A DNA stretch of 64,000 nucleotides from Alteribacter populi (GCF_002352765.1 NZ_KZ293963.1:4366559-4430558); one strand, 5' to 3'; positions 1-8,701 are shown, numbered from the stretch's first letter. Notes: generated by a model from the sequence alone, not told the origin. Numbers and translations: made by a program.

Positions 1-1
1 G

Positions 2-2839
2 CCTCTCCATCAAAATCAGTATGGCGGTGCAATAACTATCTGGACCAAGTCAAAAGGGGTTGTTCGAATTGAGCGTGTCAAGCGTAATCGAGTGAGAGGG
101 GATGTAACGGTACAATTTTCAGACGGAAGTGAGTCTGGTGAAGAAGCACTGCAATCCATTATGGGGGGATTAAATGAAGCTGCTTTCCAAGGCATTTTTT
201 CATTTAATCTGAAAGGTCTTCAAGGCTTGGAGAATATGAAAGCAGAGGAAATAAATGAATTTTTATATGATACAGCGATTACCGGTGGGCCTTCTTTATT
301 ATCGAGTGAAAAAGAGGCAGAGACGCAAATGCAAGATCTCTTTAAAGCGAGGGGGAAGAAGACCCCGGTAAATCAGCAGCTTAGAGTTTTACAGGAACAA
401 GATAAAAGAGTCCAGGAGTGGCAAAGAAAACTAGCCGATTATCGGAATCTTGTAGCGAATAACCAACAATTAGAAGAAAGTCTTTTGGAACTTGAAAAAC
501 AGAAACAAGGTTATGAACAACAAGTTTTAAAGTGGGAGCGTGTAAAAAAGCTTCTTCCGCTGCAGCAAAGATATCGGAACTTGCAAGCTAAACTTGATGA
601 AGAGCCGGCCTTATCATTTCCAGAGAAGGGTGAAGATCGTCTTGACCGGACGCTAGAGAAAAAGAAAGAGTGGGAAGGTTTTCTGGAGGAGGAAAATGAA
701 AGAATGCATCTCCTCGAAAATAAAGTATCAACGCTTAGAAAAGTCGTTTCAAACGACTGGGAATCTTCTCAGCTTATCTTTCAAAAGCTTAATAAACAAT
801 CCGGTGTTTATACCGAACAACAAAGAACAAAAACGTCAATAATAGAGAAGCTCAGACAATTAAAAAAGGAACGAAACTTTCTTGAAGATGAGTGGGGGTG
901 GGGAATAGAAAAGACTCCATTCTTGCTTGAGAGAAAAACAACAAGAGCGGTAAAGGATGAGTTAGCCTCGGTTGATACTCGTGTGAAAAAGTCTGAACAT
1001 GAATGGACCTCACTTAAAACAGAGGAAAAGCACCTGGAGCAGGAATACCGACGATTAAGTGGAGAATTAACCGATACTGAAAAAAAACTACTTTCTAACG
1101 ATAAGCGTGAACGATATTACGAATGTCTTTCCCGTGTCCAGGAATACGAGTCAGTGAAGCCACAACTAGCTTTTATGGAAAACCGTCAAGAACTTCTTCA
1201 AGCAGAAGACAAACGGTCCTCATCTATCCAACAACTATTTGACACTTCATTGGTTCGCATAGGTATAGGATCAATCCTTCTCCTGCTTGGTGGATGGATC
1301 GGGTTTACGAATGACTGGGTAATTGGTACGGTAATTGGAGTTATCGGAATTACATTTGTACTTGCTTCTTTAGGAAGGAAACAAACAGAAATCAATAATA
1401 ACAACAGTACAACTCCAAGCGAGAAACACCATATCCAATTAGAGCTTGAGAAATGGGCATCCTTTCAAGACGAGATAGATCAATGGCCGGTTGAGGAATG
1501 GAAACACCTTCTAAAGGTAGATGAACAATTCAGACAAAAGGTTGAACAGATACAACTTGCTCTTCAACAGTGGGAGCGTCGAAAAGCCGAGAATGCAACC
1601 GAGCTTCAAAGAACCTGTGATCAGTTATTTACGGAAAAGAGGGAGTTAAACAAATGGGCTATTAATTACGGGTTTGACGAGGGATTCACAGGGGAGCAGT
1701 ATCAGGAAATGATGCAAGACAGTGTCAAGTGGAAAGAGCTTTATTCAAAGGAACTATCATTAAATGAGCAACTCGCAGAAATCGAATCGATGAATAAAGA
1801 GTTCAGAGGAGAAGTAAAGAAGCTAGCTTCTTCCATTGGGGTTCACTACACAGGTGATGACCTACATGCGCTATATCAAATCGAGAACTGGTTAATAGAC
1901 CAAAAAGAAAGTCAAAGTGCACTAAATCAGCACATAGATCACCTTGAAGAGGCAAATGTAAAAAAGAAAGCGGCAATTTCAAGAATCTCCAAACAAGATG
2001 AAGAGATAGGCCGGTTGTTTAAAGAAGCTCAGGTTACAGGTGAAGAAGAATTCAGAGCTAGAGGAGAACAGGTTCGTGTAAACCGTAAAAAGTATGCTGA
2101 AAAAGAATCTCTAATGTTGCAAATGAAAGCCATTTCCCCATCTGAACGCTTGGAAGATGAAATGGCACTGTGTGAAATGTGGGGAGAAAAAATCGAAGAA
2201 AAACAACAAGAGGTCCAACAACATAGGCACCTGCTTAATCAAAAGCATCGGACAGCTGTTGAACAAGTAACAGAAATGAAACAGGATTTGAAAGTACTAG
2301 AAGACGGCCAAACGTACCAGGATTGTTTACAATCCTTCGAAATGGAAAAAAAACAGTTACAAACGATGGGTAAACAGTGGGCGGTCTACGCAGTAGCTAA
2401 AGAAATCATTCAAAAGACGAAACAAGTGTATGAAAAAGAGCGCCAGCCTGCAGTAATTCAAAGAGCGGAATTCTTGTTTCAAAAATTAACAAATGGAGCT
2501 TATGTACGTCTTTTTGCTCCCTTAGGAGAAATGAAGTTTATCGTGGAGCGTCAAGATGGCGAACGTTTTGAACCTGTAGATCTAAGTCAAGGCACGTGTG
2601 AGCTACTTTATTTATCGATTCGCTTCTCTTTGGCAACATTATACCAAAGAGAGGAAGCATTTCCTTTAATTATTGACGAAGCATTTGTAAATTTTGATGC
2701 CTCTCGACGAAAACGGGTGATGAACGTTTTAAAAGAATTGGCTGAAGATCATCAAGTTATTTACTTTACTTGCCATGAATACGTTGTAAAAGAAGAAGGA
2801 CTGCCACTCCTTTCTCTTGATCAAACGATACGCACTTAA
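2..2839 (+). CDS. yhaN: SbcC/Rad50-like ATPase YhaN (5' end missing)
   Basis: The frame is open from the first bases of the window, so this is the C-terminal ~945 residues of a larger protein whose Walker A motif lies upstream. Long coiled coils flank a central hydrophobic pair of segments (around 1245-1370), as in Bacillus YhaN. The C-terminal lobe has an ABC-type signature (DLSQGTCELLYLS) and a Walker B/D-loop (LIIDEAFVNFDASRR). YhaN is a Rad50/SbcC-like partner of the nuclease YhaO, probably acting on DNA ends at the membrane. In B. subtilis yhaO-yhaN-yhaM are consecutive; here cssRS lies between yhaN and yhaM. The family assignment is firm, the exact role is not. Confidence 0.9.
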   Translation, partial: PLHQNQYGGAITIWTKSKGVVRIERVKRNRVRGDVTVQFSDGSESGEEALQSIMGGLNEAAFQGIFSFNLKGLQGLENMKAEEINEFLYDTAITGGPSLLSSEKEAETQMQDLFKARGKKTPVNQQLRVLQEQDKRVQEWQRKLADYRNLVANNQQLEESLLELEKQKQGYEQQVLKWERVKKLLPLQQRYRNLQAKLDEEPALSFPEKGEDRLDRTLEKKKEWEGFLEEENERMHLLENKVSTLRKVVSNDWESSQLIFQKLNKQSGVYTEQQRTKTSIIEKLRQLKKERNFLEDEWGWGIEKTPFLLERKTTRAVKDELASVDTRVKKSEHEWTSLKTEEKHLEQEYRRLSGELTDTEKKLLSNDKRERYYECLSRVQEYESVKPQLAFMENRQELLQAEDKRSSSIQQLFDTSLVRIGIGSILLLLGGWIGFTNDWVIGTVIGVIGITFVLASLGRKQTEINNNNSTTPSEKHHIQLELEKWASFQDEIDQWPVEEWKHLLKVDEQFRQKVEQIQLALQQWERRKAENATELQRTCDQLFTEKRELNKWAINYGFDEGFTGEQYQEMMQDSVKWKELYSKELSLNEQLAEIESMNKEFRGEVKKLASSIGVHYTGDDLHALYQIENWLIDQKESQSALNQHIDHLEEANVKKKAAISRISKQDEEIGRLFKEAQVTGEEEFRARGEQVRVNRKKYAEKESLMLQMKAISPSERLEDEMALCEMWGEKIEEKQQEVQQHRHLLNQKHRTAVEQVTEMKQDLKVLEDGQTYQDCLQSFEMEKKQLQTMGKQWAVYAVAKEIIQKTKQVYEKERQPAVIQRAEFLFQKLTNGAYVRLFAPLGEMKFIVERQDGERFEPVDLSQGTCELLYLSIRFSLATLYQREEAFPLIIDEAFVNFDASRRKRVMNVLKELAEDHQVIYFTCHEYVVKEEGLPLLSLDQTIRT

Positions 2840-2871
2840 AAAGTTGTAAAACGGTGTAAATTAGAGCATAA

Positions 2872-2899
2872 TTGTTCTTTCGTCCAGAATTATTATAAA
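2872..2899 (+). promoter_or_regulatory. Possible sigma-A promoter of cssRS
   Basis: TTGTTC (2872-2877) and TATAAA (2894-2899) are 16 bases apart in the gap between yhaN and cssR, about 50 bases before the cssR start. The match is moderate and the region is AT-rich, so it is only a candidate. Confidence 0.35.
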
Positions 2900-2951
2900 A
2901 TAGTGACGTAAGGTGTCTTAATTAACATCATAGTTAAAGGGTGTGTGTCAT

Positions 2952-3623
2952 TTGGATAAATTTCAAGTCAATCTAGTCGAAGACGAAAAAAATCTAGCAG
3001 AAGTTATTAAAGCATATATGGAGAAAGAAGGATGGGAAGTGAGCATTTTTACTGATGGTAAAGAAGCTCATGATGCGATTAGTCAGCCGACTCACTTGTG
3101 GGTGCTGGATATTATGCTTCCTGGAATGGACGGCTACCAACTGTTAAAAGCAATAAAAGCGGAACATGATACGCCAGTTATTTTTATTTCTGCACGTGAC
3201 AAGGACCTTGACCGGGTTTTAGGGCTTGAACTGGGCAGTGATGATTATCTGGCTAAGCCATTTATGCCAGAAGAACTTGTGATTCGGGCAAAGAAGCTCT
3301 TAAATCGCGTATATCAGGCTGAACAACAAGAGGAAGATAAAATTGAGCTTAATGGCTATACAATCGATGTGAATTCAAGAACAGTGTTGGATGGTAATGA
3401 TCAAGTAGAACTTACGACAAAGGAAATGGACTTGATTATTCTGTTAACCTCCAATGTAGGAAATGCTTTGTCACGTGAAGACATTATTGAATATGTATGG
3501 GGAAGCGACTATTTTGGCTCAGAGCGTGCTGTAGATGATGTTGTTCGACGAGTCAGAAAAAAACTCCCACGAGTACATGTTGAAACATTATACGGGTATG
3601 GTTACAGGGTTTTATCGTCATGA
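2952..3623 (+). CDS. cssR: Secretion-stress response regulator CssR
   Basis: OmpR-family response regulator of ~223 residues. The receiver domain has acidic residues near 10-12, phosphoacceptor Asp about residue 53 in VLDIMLPG, and the conserved Lys in AKPF. A winged-helix DNA-binding domain follows and ends in a TLYGYGYRVLSS tail. Wording around SARDKDLDRVLGLELGSDDY closely resembles B. subtilis CssR, which with CssS induces htrA/htrB quality-control proteases when secreted proteins misfold. A GTG in frame at 2943 touches the AAAGG ribosome site; the TTG at 2952 is properly spaced and is preferred. It overlaps cssS by 4 bases. Confidence 0.88.
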   Translation: MDKFQVNLVEDEKNLAEVIKAYMEKEGWEVSIFTDGKEAHDAISQPTHLWVLDIMLPGMDGYQLLKAIKAEHDTPVIFISARDKDLDRVLGLELGSDDYLAKPFMPEELVIRAKKLLNRVYQAEQQEEDKIELNGYTIDVNSRTVLDGNDQVELTTKEMDLIILLTSNVGNALSREDIIEYVWGSDYFGSERAVDDVVRRVRKKLPRVHVETLYGYGYRVLSS

Positions 3624-4978
3624 TCAAAATGAATCTGACACAGCGGATTTGGTTTTCATTTATTGCCATAATCCTAATGGTCGGGTTATTGATCGGCATA
3701 ATCTATCCAATTTCGTTAAAAAGTACGTTAACAGAAGAGACGTACCGAATTATCGAGCAAGAACAAGCACGGTCGATGAATCCTTCTGGTGAACACCTTG
3801 TGCCACCTTCATCAGACCTGGAGTTTCTTGAACGAAGAGAAGCAGAGCGTTCGGTTGGTAATGTTTTCTTAAGAGACCAGTATGGAATACTTGAAGGCGA
3901 TCAGGTACCAAACGATGTATTAAGGGAAATGGTCCAAAACGCTCAAAACCAGGAGGATGACAGACGTGGTCGTTACGAATTAACGTACAATGAAGCGACT
4001 TTATTTTACACCGTCTTCAAAGTTTATCACCCAGATGGTGAGATCTTTCATATTTCCTTCATGTGGGATACGTACCGAGATCAAATGGTGAACCGCCTTT
4101 GGAGTCGATTGTTTTATATTATGCTTTTAGCAGGGTTACTAAGCTTGATCCCCGCTTTTTGGCTGAAGCATTATTTAAAGCAGCCTTTAACAAGCTTAGG
4201 AAATCATTTTGAGCAAATCGCCAAACGAAATTGGAAAGAACCATTTCACTGGGAAGGCGATGATGATTTCGAAAAACTGTCCGATCAATTTGAGCAAATG
4301 AGACAAAACTTAATCCGGTATGACCGGGCGCAGAAGACATTTATTCAGCACGCGTCTCACGAGCTAAAAACACCAATCATGGTTGTAAAAAGTTACGCTC
4401 AGTCTGTGAAAGACGGGATTCTCCCCCGTGAAAACATCCCCTCCAACATGGATGTGATTCTTGAAGAAGCGAACCGTATGGAAAAGCGTGTAAAGGATAT
4501 GCTCTATTACACAAAACTCGATACACTAAAAGAAACAACCATGGATAAAGAGTTTTTTCCATTCGGGTCCATTGCTTACCAACTTGAAGAACGATTTCGA
4601 ATGCAAAGGGAAGATGTGAAAATCACGGTAACAGGTGAGCAAGTAGACATCTATGGTGATAAAGAACAGCTACAAGTGTTGCTGGAAAACCTGGTAGAAA
4701 ATGCCCTTCGGTATGCAAATTCTATAATTGAAATGAGTGCAGAAGAAAAAAAAGACCAAACCATTCTTAGCGTATTAAACGATGGAGATCCAATCCCTGA
4801 AAAAGAGATGGAGCATTTATTTACCCCTTTCCGCAAAGGAAATAAAGGTCAATTTGGTCTCGGGCTTGCTATCGTTAAAGGTATTAGCGAGCTTCATAAA
4901 GGCTATCCAAAGGTAAACAATACTGAGGAAGGCGTTTGTTTTAAAATTATTTTACCAAAGCAACAGAAAAAGAAATGA
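3620..4978 (+). CDS. cssS: Secretion-stress sensor histidine kinase CssS
   Basis: Membrane sensor kinase of 452 residues. TM1 lies at ~11-30, an extracytoplasmic sensor region at ~31-160, and TM2 at ~164-186. A HAMP linker follows, then an H-box with His about residue 247 (ASHELKTPIMVV) and a HATPase domain with N (ENLVENALRYA), G1 (NDGDPIPE) and G2 (GQFGLGLAIV) boxes. The first codon overlaps the cssR stop (ATGA), so the pair is translationally coupled. By homology it senses accumulated misfolded secreted protein at the membrane-wall interface and phosphorylates CssR. The sensor region is the most divergent part. Confidence 0.85.
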   Translation: MIKMNLTQRIWFSFIAIILMVGLLIGIIYPISLKSTLTEETYRIIEQEQARSMNPSGEHLVPPSSDLEFLERREAERSVGNVFLRDQYGILEGDQVPNDVLREMVQNAQNQEDDRRGRYELTYNEATLFYTVFKVYHPDGEIFHISFMWDTYRDQMVNRLWSRLFYIMLLAGLLSLIPAFWLKHYLKQPLTSLGNHFEQIAKRNWKEPFHWEGDDDFEKLSDQFEQMRQNLIRYDRAQKTFIQHASHELKTPIMVVKSYAQSVKDGILPRENIPSNMDVILEEANRMEKRVKDMLYYTKLDTLKETTMDKEFFPFGSIAYQLEERFRMQREDVKITVTGEQVDIYGDKEQLQVLLENLVENALRYANSIIEMSAEEKKDQTILSVLNDGDPIPEKEMEHLFTPFRKGNKGQFGLGLAIVKGISELHKGYPKVNNTEEGVCFKIILPKQQKKK

Positions 4979-5028
4979 AAATAGGGGACAAAGGTGAAGT
5001 CCCTACATTTGAAGAATTTCAAAATGTC

Positions 5029-5060
5029 GAGGGTGCCTCAATAAGTTGGGGCATCCTCTT
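5029..5060 (+). terminator. Hairpin after cssS
   Basis: A 9-bp stem (GAGGGTGCC at 5029-5037 with GGCATCCTC at 5050-5058, one G-U pair) is followed by a short T-rich tail. It probably ends the cssRS transcript. Confidence 0.6.
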
Positions 5061-5131
5061 ATTCAAGAGAGTATTCCGTTTAATGAGATCGAAATCAAGA
5101 AACGAACATAGAACATCTGTTTGAAAATCTA

Positions 5132-5140
5132 TGCTATACT
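5132..5140 (+). promoter_or_regulatory. Extended -10 element before yhaM
   Basis: TGCTATACT is an extended -10 motif (TGnTATACT) 42 bases before the yhaM start and downstream of the cssS hairpin. No good -35 is visible. It would give yhaM its own promoter. Confidence 0.4.
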
Positions 5141-5181
5141 TGAATTACTTATAAACAGTTGATGGAGAGAGGGAGGAGACG

Positions 5182-6141
5182 ATGAAAAGAGGAATTAAGC
5201 ATCATCAAATAGGAGATGCCGTCGAATCATACTTATTAATAAAAGCTTCAAAAAAAGGACTTGCTAGTAATGGAAAACCTTTTTTAACATTGATGCTTAC
5301 CGATCAAAGCGGCGAGATTGAAGCCAAACTTTGGGGCTGCTCACCCGAAGACGAAGAAGTTTTTATTAGTAAAGCTATTGTACATATCCACGGCGAAGTT
5401 AATGAATACCGAGGCAATCGACAGCTGAAAATCAAAGCGATTCGTCCCACTTCTGAGATGGACCAAGTCAATACAGCGGATTTTTTACCGTCTGCACCAC
5501 TACCCCCTAATGAAATGCTGGAACGAATTAATCAATATTTGTTCGAGATGACCAATCCAAAAATTCAACGGATCACAAGGCACCTTATTAAAAAGCATCA
5601 ACAAGCCTTTATGGAAGCCCCAGCAGCAACTAGGAACCATCATGAATATGTGTCGGGATTAGCTTACCACGTCATTTGTATGCTGGACTTAGCAAAATCA
5701 ATCTCTGCATTATATCCAACTCTGGATTCCGATCTGCTTTATGCGGGTGTTATTTTACACGACTTAGGAAAAGTACATGAACTGTCTGGTCCGGTAGCAA
5801 CTGAATATACAACAGAAGGTAAGCTGATTGGGCATATCTCCATCATTGTTAATGAAATTGCTGAAGCCGCTAAAGAGTTAGAAATTGATGGTGATGAAGT
5901 TCTCGCTTTACAACATATTGTTCTCAGTCATCATGGAAAGGGAGATTGGGGAAGCCCCAAGCCTCCGATGATTCGAGAGGCGGAAATTCTTCACCACATT
6001 GATAACTTAGATGCAAAAATGAACATGATGGACAGGGCATTAGATGGTGTTCAGCCAGGTAAGTTCAGTGAGCGAGTGTTCGCTATGGAACAACGCTCAT
6101 TCTATAAACCTGCCTTTCATGATAAGCCACTAGATTTATAA
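5182..6141 (+). CDS. yhaM: 3'-5' exoribonuclease YhaM
   Basis: 319 residues, the usual length for YhaM. An N-terminal OB-fold nucleic-acid-binding domain (~1-95, with LTLMLTDQSGEIEAKLWG) precedes a metal-dependent HD phosphohydrolase domain. The HD domain has HHEY...H near 153-164, ILHDLGKVHEL near 191-201 and LSHHGKGDWG near 250. YhaM degrades single-stranded RNA from the 3' end and trims terminators in Firmicutes; Mn or Co is the likely cofactor. The start follows GGGAGGAGACG. In B. subtilis it neighbours yhaN and yhaL, as it nearly does here. Confidence 0.93.
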   Translation: MKRGIKHHQIGDAVESYLLIKASKKGLASNGKPFLTLMLTDQSGEIEAKLWGCSPEDEEVFISKAIVHIHGEVNEYRGNRQLKIKAIRPTSEMDQVNTADFLPSAPLPPNEMLERINQYLFEMTNPKIQRITRHLIKKHQQAFMEAPAATRNHHEYVSGLAYHVICMLDLAKSISALYPTLDSDLLYAGVILHDLGKVHELSGPVATEYTTEGKLIGHISIIVNEIAEAAKELEIDGDEVLALQHIVLSHHGKGDWGSPKPPMIREAEILHHIDNLDAKMNMMDRALDGVQPGKFSERVFAMEQRSFYKPAFHDKPLDL

Positions 6142-6170
6142 AAAGAATGAGAGTTTAATTTAACATGAAA

Positions 6171-6203
6171 AACGAACAAAGCGATTAGCTTGTTCGTTTT
6201 TTC
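6171..6203 (+). terminator. Rho-independent terminator of yhaM
   Basis: AACGAACAA (6171-6179) pairs with TTGTTCGTT (6190-6198), and the stem can extend through GC/GC with one bulged A. A T-run follows. Confidence 0.85.
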
Positions 6204-6266
6204 GTGAGATTGGACACTTCCTTATGTTACTCCGGTTATATATGTTGAGTAACTGTAGAGAAATGT

Positions 6267-6650
6267 TTACAACCCTTGCTTCTCTTTATGGACGTCATGA
6301 ATGACCGCATCCTCAAACCATTGGAAACACTCCGAATCATGCCATTGATTCCAAGTCAGTTCTCTGCATTGTTCCCATGTTTTGTTGCGAATTCACAAGT
6401 AAAATAGTTTCTACTTTATCATGAACAATTGGAAAGTATAATAGAGGCGTGTCAAGGGGCTTTTTTCTAAGAGAAAGTATAAAAAATCTACGCTTCGATG
6501 TCTAACTCCAGGCGCGTCAAATAACTTGCTCGATTAAAAGTAAAAAGCACTTTTTTTCCGACAGAACATTTGCATGTCGTCGGGTAAGGGCGCCTTGCAC
6601 TTTTCTTGTAATTGGCCATATGACCATTGCAGTAGCTGTATTTCATTCAT
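6267..6650 (-). pseudogene. Small gene split by a family-A repeat and frameshifted
   Basis: Reading the minus strand, an ATG at 6650 with a GGAAGGA site 8 bases upstream opens MNEIQLLQWSYGQL. The frame then runs into the family-A repeat (about 6612 down to 6470) and stops inside it. Beyond the repeat, coherent protein-like sequence resumes (LDTPLLYFPIVHDKVETI), then shifts frame near 6390 to KTWEQCRELTWNQWHD and ends in HKEKQGL with TAA at 6267. The Trp/His-rich composition and reading-frame coherence suggest a former gene of roughly 85-90 residues. I do not recognise the family. It lies between yhaM and yhaL on the opposite strand. Confidence 0.5.
6470..6612 (+). repeat. Dispersed repeat family A, copy 1
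   Basis: About 140 bases sharing blocks with copies at 17152, 46003, 49855, 55610 and 60405. The left block is ATAAAAAATCTACGCTTC, then GTCTAACTCCAGGCGC, then TCAAATAACTTGCTCG with an internal hairpin around ATTAAAAGT...ACTTTTTTT. The right block is GGGCGCCTTGCACTTTTCTTG. It has no coding capacity of its own and interrupts the pseudogene listed above. Confidence 0.8.
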
Positions 6651-6790
6651 GAGAATAATCCTTCCGATTCATGAGTATGATTATATGTTTCATTCCCTTT
6701 TCTCATTTATATAAAACACTATCTATCATAATTTTCTAAACTCGCCATATTATTAATAGAGAAAAGTAAAGTAGAAAGGATGATAGATTG

Positions 6791-7063
6791 ATGAACCGCG
6801 TCAAGATTGTAGGGGTCATACTTAGTATTGTATTTACAGCATTTATGGTGCGTATTTTATCTTTGACGAAGGTAGGGGAGTTTCTCTTTCAAGTTCCTAG
6901 TTGGGTTTACCTCATTTATGCAGGCGTCGTATTTTGTGGTTATAAGGCAGTACAATCATTTAGCGATGAACGGAGGAAAGAAAGGGTACTCATTGAGCAG
7001 GAAGGGGAAATGATTATGAAAAAAGTAAGAGAAGAACGTTCAAAAAGAAAATTGGGCTCATAG
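6791..7063 (+). CDS. yhaL: Sporulation protein YhaL
   Basis: ~90 residues with one or two hydrophobic segments (residues ~5-24 and ~36-55, the latter VPSWVYLIYAGVVFCGYK) and a charged C-terminal tail (EQEGEMIMKKVREERSKRK). It resembles the short YhaL proteins encoded between yhaM and prsA in Bacillus, and that context is kept here. YhaL is associated with sporulation in B. subtilis, but its biochemical role is unknown. ATG 6791 is chosen; TTG 6788 directly before it is an alternative, both following AAAGGA. The N-terminus is longer than that of B. subtilis YhaL. Confidence 0.8.
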   Translation: MNRVKIVGVILSIVFTAFMVRILSLTKVGEFLFQVPSWVYLIYAGVVFCGYKAVQSFSDERRKERVLIEQEGEMIMKKVREERSKRKLGS

Positions 7064-7190
7064 ATTTCAGGATTTGTTAGGTTTATGAAAATACGCTGAA
7101 GGCGGGAGAAAAGCTTGCGAAAGTCGTGAGAGCAGCGAAAAATAGCGAGCATCATCTGAAGTGCAATTAAAACTAAAGTTAAGAATCCCA

Positions 7191-7237
7191 AAAAAAGAGT
7201 CTGTTTTTGATTTTGCATTCCAAAAACAGACTCTTCT
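7191..7237 (-). terminator. Terminator between yhaL and prsA
   Basis: A perfect 15-bp stem (AAGAGTCTGTTTTTG 7195-7209 with its complement at 7221-7235) separates convergent genes. The A-run at 7189-7196 gives a U-tract on the minus strand, so it primarily terminates prsA and may also stop yhaL read-through. Confidence 0.85.
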
Positions 7238-7241
7238 CTAA

Positions 7242-8135
7242 TTAATTTTCAAAAAGGTGGTCAAACCGACTATCAAGGACATTAATTTCAACTTCATCAA
7301 GAAGTTCCTGTTGTTTTTCTCCCATTTGTTGAAGTTTTCGCTGGTTGATGCCATTGATAAGCTGCTCTTCAACCTCTTCAAAATCATCTTGAAACGGATT
7401 ACGATCGGTGACCTGGATAATGTGGAAGCCAAAGTCAGAGTGAACAGGTTCACTAATCTCATCAATCTCAAGTGAAAATGCTGTTTCTTCAAAAGGTGGT
7501 GTCATCGCACCTCGGCGGAAGAAACCAAGTTCTCCACCTTCCTCACGAGATCCTGGATCTGTAGAAAACTGCTCCGCTAATTCAGCAAAGTCTTCACCGT
7601 CTTCTAAACGTTGGAAAATTTCTTGTGCAGTATCTTCGTCTTCAACGAGAATGTGGCGAGCCTCCACTTCTTCGCCACGTTCATACTCTTCACGTAACGT
7701 TTCCTCGCTTGGATCACCTTCATCATCGATGAGTTTTTGGAGTACAAGGTGGTGCTTGATGCGTTCACGTAGTTCACTTTCTCCACCCATTCCTTGCATT
7801 TCAAGCATCATGGAAAACTCTTCATCTGTTTCAGTACCCATTGTTACTTTAAGTTCTTCCACTTCTTCATCAATATCATCTTCTGTTATACCTAATTCAT
7901 TTGCTTGGTTTCCTACAATCGTGGACTGGACCATTTCTTGAAGAACCTGGGCCCCAGAGACATCTTTTAATCTATCTACAAATTCTTCCTCTGTTATATT
8001 TCCGGCGCTTGTTTCTACAACGATATGATCTTCGCCGGAAGTCTCAGTTTCGTTTTCGTCAGTTGCTTCTCCATTCGTGCATGCTGTAAGTAAGAACGCA
8101 AGGGAAGAAGCCGTTATAATCCACTTGTTTTTCAA
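7242..8135 (-). CDS. prsA: Foldase lipoprotein PrsA (peptidyl-prolyl isomerase)
   Basis: 297 residues. A lipoprotein signal peptide ends in a lipobox (LLTAC, Cys about residue 19). A helical chaperone region follows, and a parvulin-type rotamase domain spans ~135-230 (ARHILVEDEDTAQEIF, FSTDPGSREEGGELGFF, FGFHIIQV). PrsA folds secreted proteins at the outer face of the membrane and is essential or nearly so in bacilli. The sequence after the Cys is very acidic (DENETETSGED), in keeping with an alkaliphilic or salt-adapted secretome. Translation starts at TTG, 9 bases after AAGGAG. Its closeness to cssRS is functionally meaningful. Confidence 0.95.
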   Translation of the reverse strand: MKNKWIITASSLAFLLTACTNGEATDENETETSGEDHIVVETSAGNITEEEFVDRLKDVSGAQVLQEMVQSTIVGNQANELGITEDDIDEEVEELKVTMGTETDEEFSMMLEMQGMGGESELRERIKHHLVLQKLIDDEGDPSEETLREEYERGEEVEARHILVEDEDTAQEIFQRLEDGEDFAELAEQFSTDPGSREEGGELGFFRRGAMTPPFEETAFSLEIDEISEPVHSDFGFHIIQVTDRNPFQDDFEEVEEQLINGINQRKLQQMGEKQQELLDEVEINVLDSRFDHLFEN

Positions 8136-8190
8136 TAGTTACACTCCTTTTAAACGATATCGGACAATAATGACATAGATGACACGTTTT

Positions 8191-8218
8191 ACTATAGCAC
8201 AATCTGAATTATATTCAA
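8191..8218 (-). promoter_or_regulatory. Probable sigma-A promoter of prsA
   Basis: On the minus strand TTGAAT and TATAGT are separated by 16 bases, and the -10 carries the extended TG (TGCTATAGT). It lies ~55 bases before the TTG start of prsA. Confidence 0.6.
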
Positions 8219-8343
8219 ACGATTTACTGTCAATGTAGGATCTGACATTTGACTAAAAAATGTCGGGTAAATTCGTGACAAACGTCCAAACATACTGCCC
8301 GCTTTTAAATAAGATGTAGGGAACACTGAAAAGGAGGGATACC

Positions 8344-8430
8344 ATGTCACACTCTCATCAATCTGGTTTTGCATTGCTGGTAGTGCTGTTCATTTTACTG
8401 GTTATCATCGGAGCTGTTTGGGCTTATTAG
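8344..8430 (+). CDS. YjcZ-family tiny sporulation protein (first copy)
   Basis: 28 residues (MSHSHQSGFALLVVLFILLV, then IIGAVWAY). The pattern is a short polar head, a single hydrophobic helix rich in Val/Ile/Leu, and an aromatic end, as in YjcZ-type small proteins of spore formers. AAGGAGGG sits 8 bases before ATG. A second member follows 70 bases downstream. These proteins are usually expressed during sporulation; their function is unknown, and I infer membrane association from the sequence. Confidence 0.85.
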   Translation: MSHSHQSGFALLVVLFILLVIIGAVWAY

Positions 8431-8500
8431 CTAGATTCACTAATGTGAACAAAGAGCTCTTTAGAAGATATTCAGCATAGGCGGAAAGGGGGAAGCGCTT

Positions 8501-8593
8501 GTGAGTGATAAAGGTTACGGCTACGGCACTGGTTTTGCGTTAATCGTGGTGTTATTTATCTTGCTTGTTATCGTAGGGGCTGCTTGGTACTAG
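8501..8593 (+). CDS. YjcZ-family tiny sporulation protein (second copy)
   Basis: 30 residues with a Gly/Tyr head (MSDKGYGYGTGFAL) and a hydrophobic helix (VVLFILLVIVGAAWY), clearly paralogous to the 28-residue product just upstream. A GGGGGAAG site precedes a GTG start. The pair is followed by a strong terminator and probably forms one short transcript. Confidence 0.85.
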   Translation: MSDKGYGYGTGFALIVVLFILLVIVGAAWY

Positions 8594-8640
8594 GATACAT
8601 GGAGGAATAATTGCACCATGAAAATTAGGGGAGCAAAAAA

Positions 8641-8692
8641 GAGGCTGTATCAGGTGAGCATTAGCTTACCTGATACAGCTTTAGATTTTTTT
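8641..8692 (+). terminator. Strong terminator after the YjcZ pair
   Basis: A 16-bp stem (8644-8659 with 8664-8679, one G-U pair) has a 4-base loop and a T-tract to 8692. An A-run just upstream (8635-8640) lets it work for the convergent gene at 8702-8908 too. Confidence 0.9.
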
Positions 8693-8701
8693 CAATAAAA
8701 T

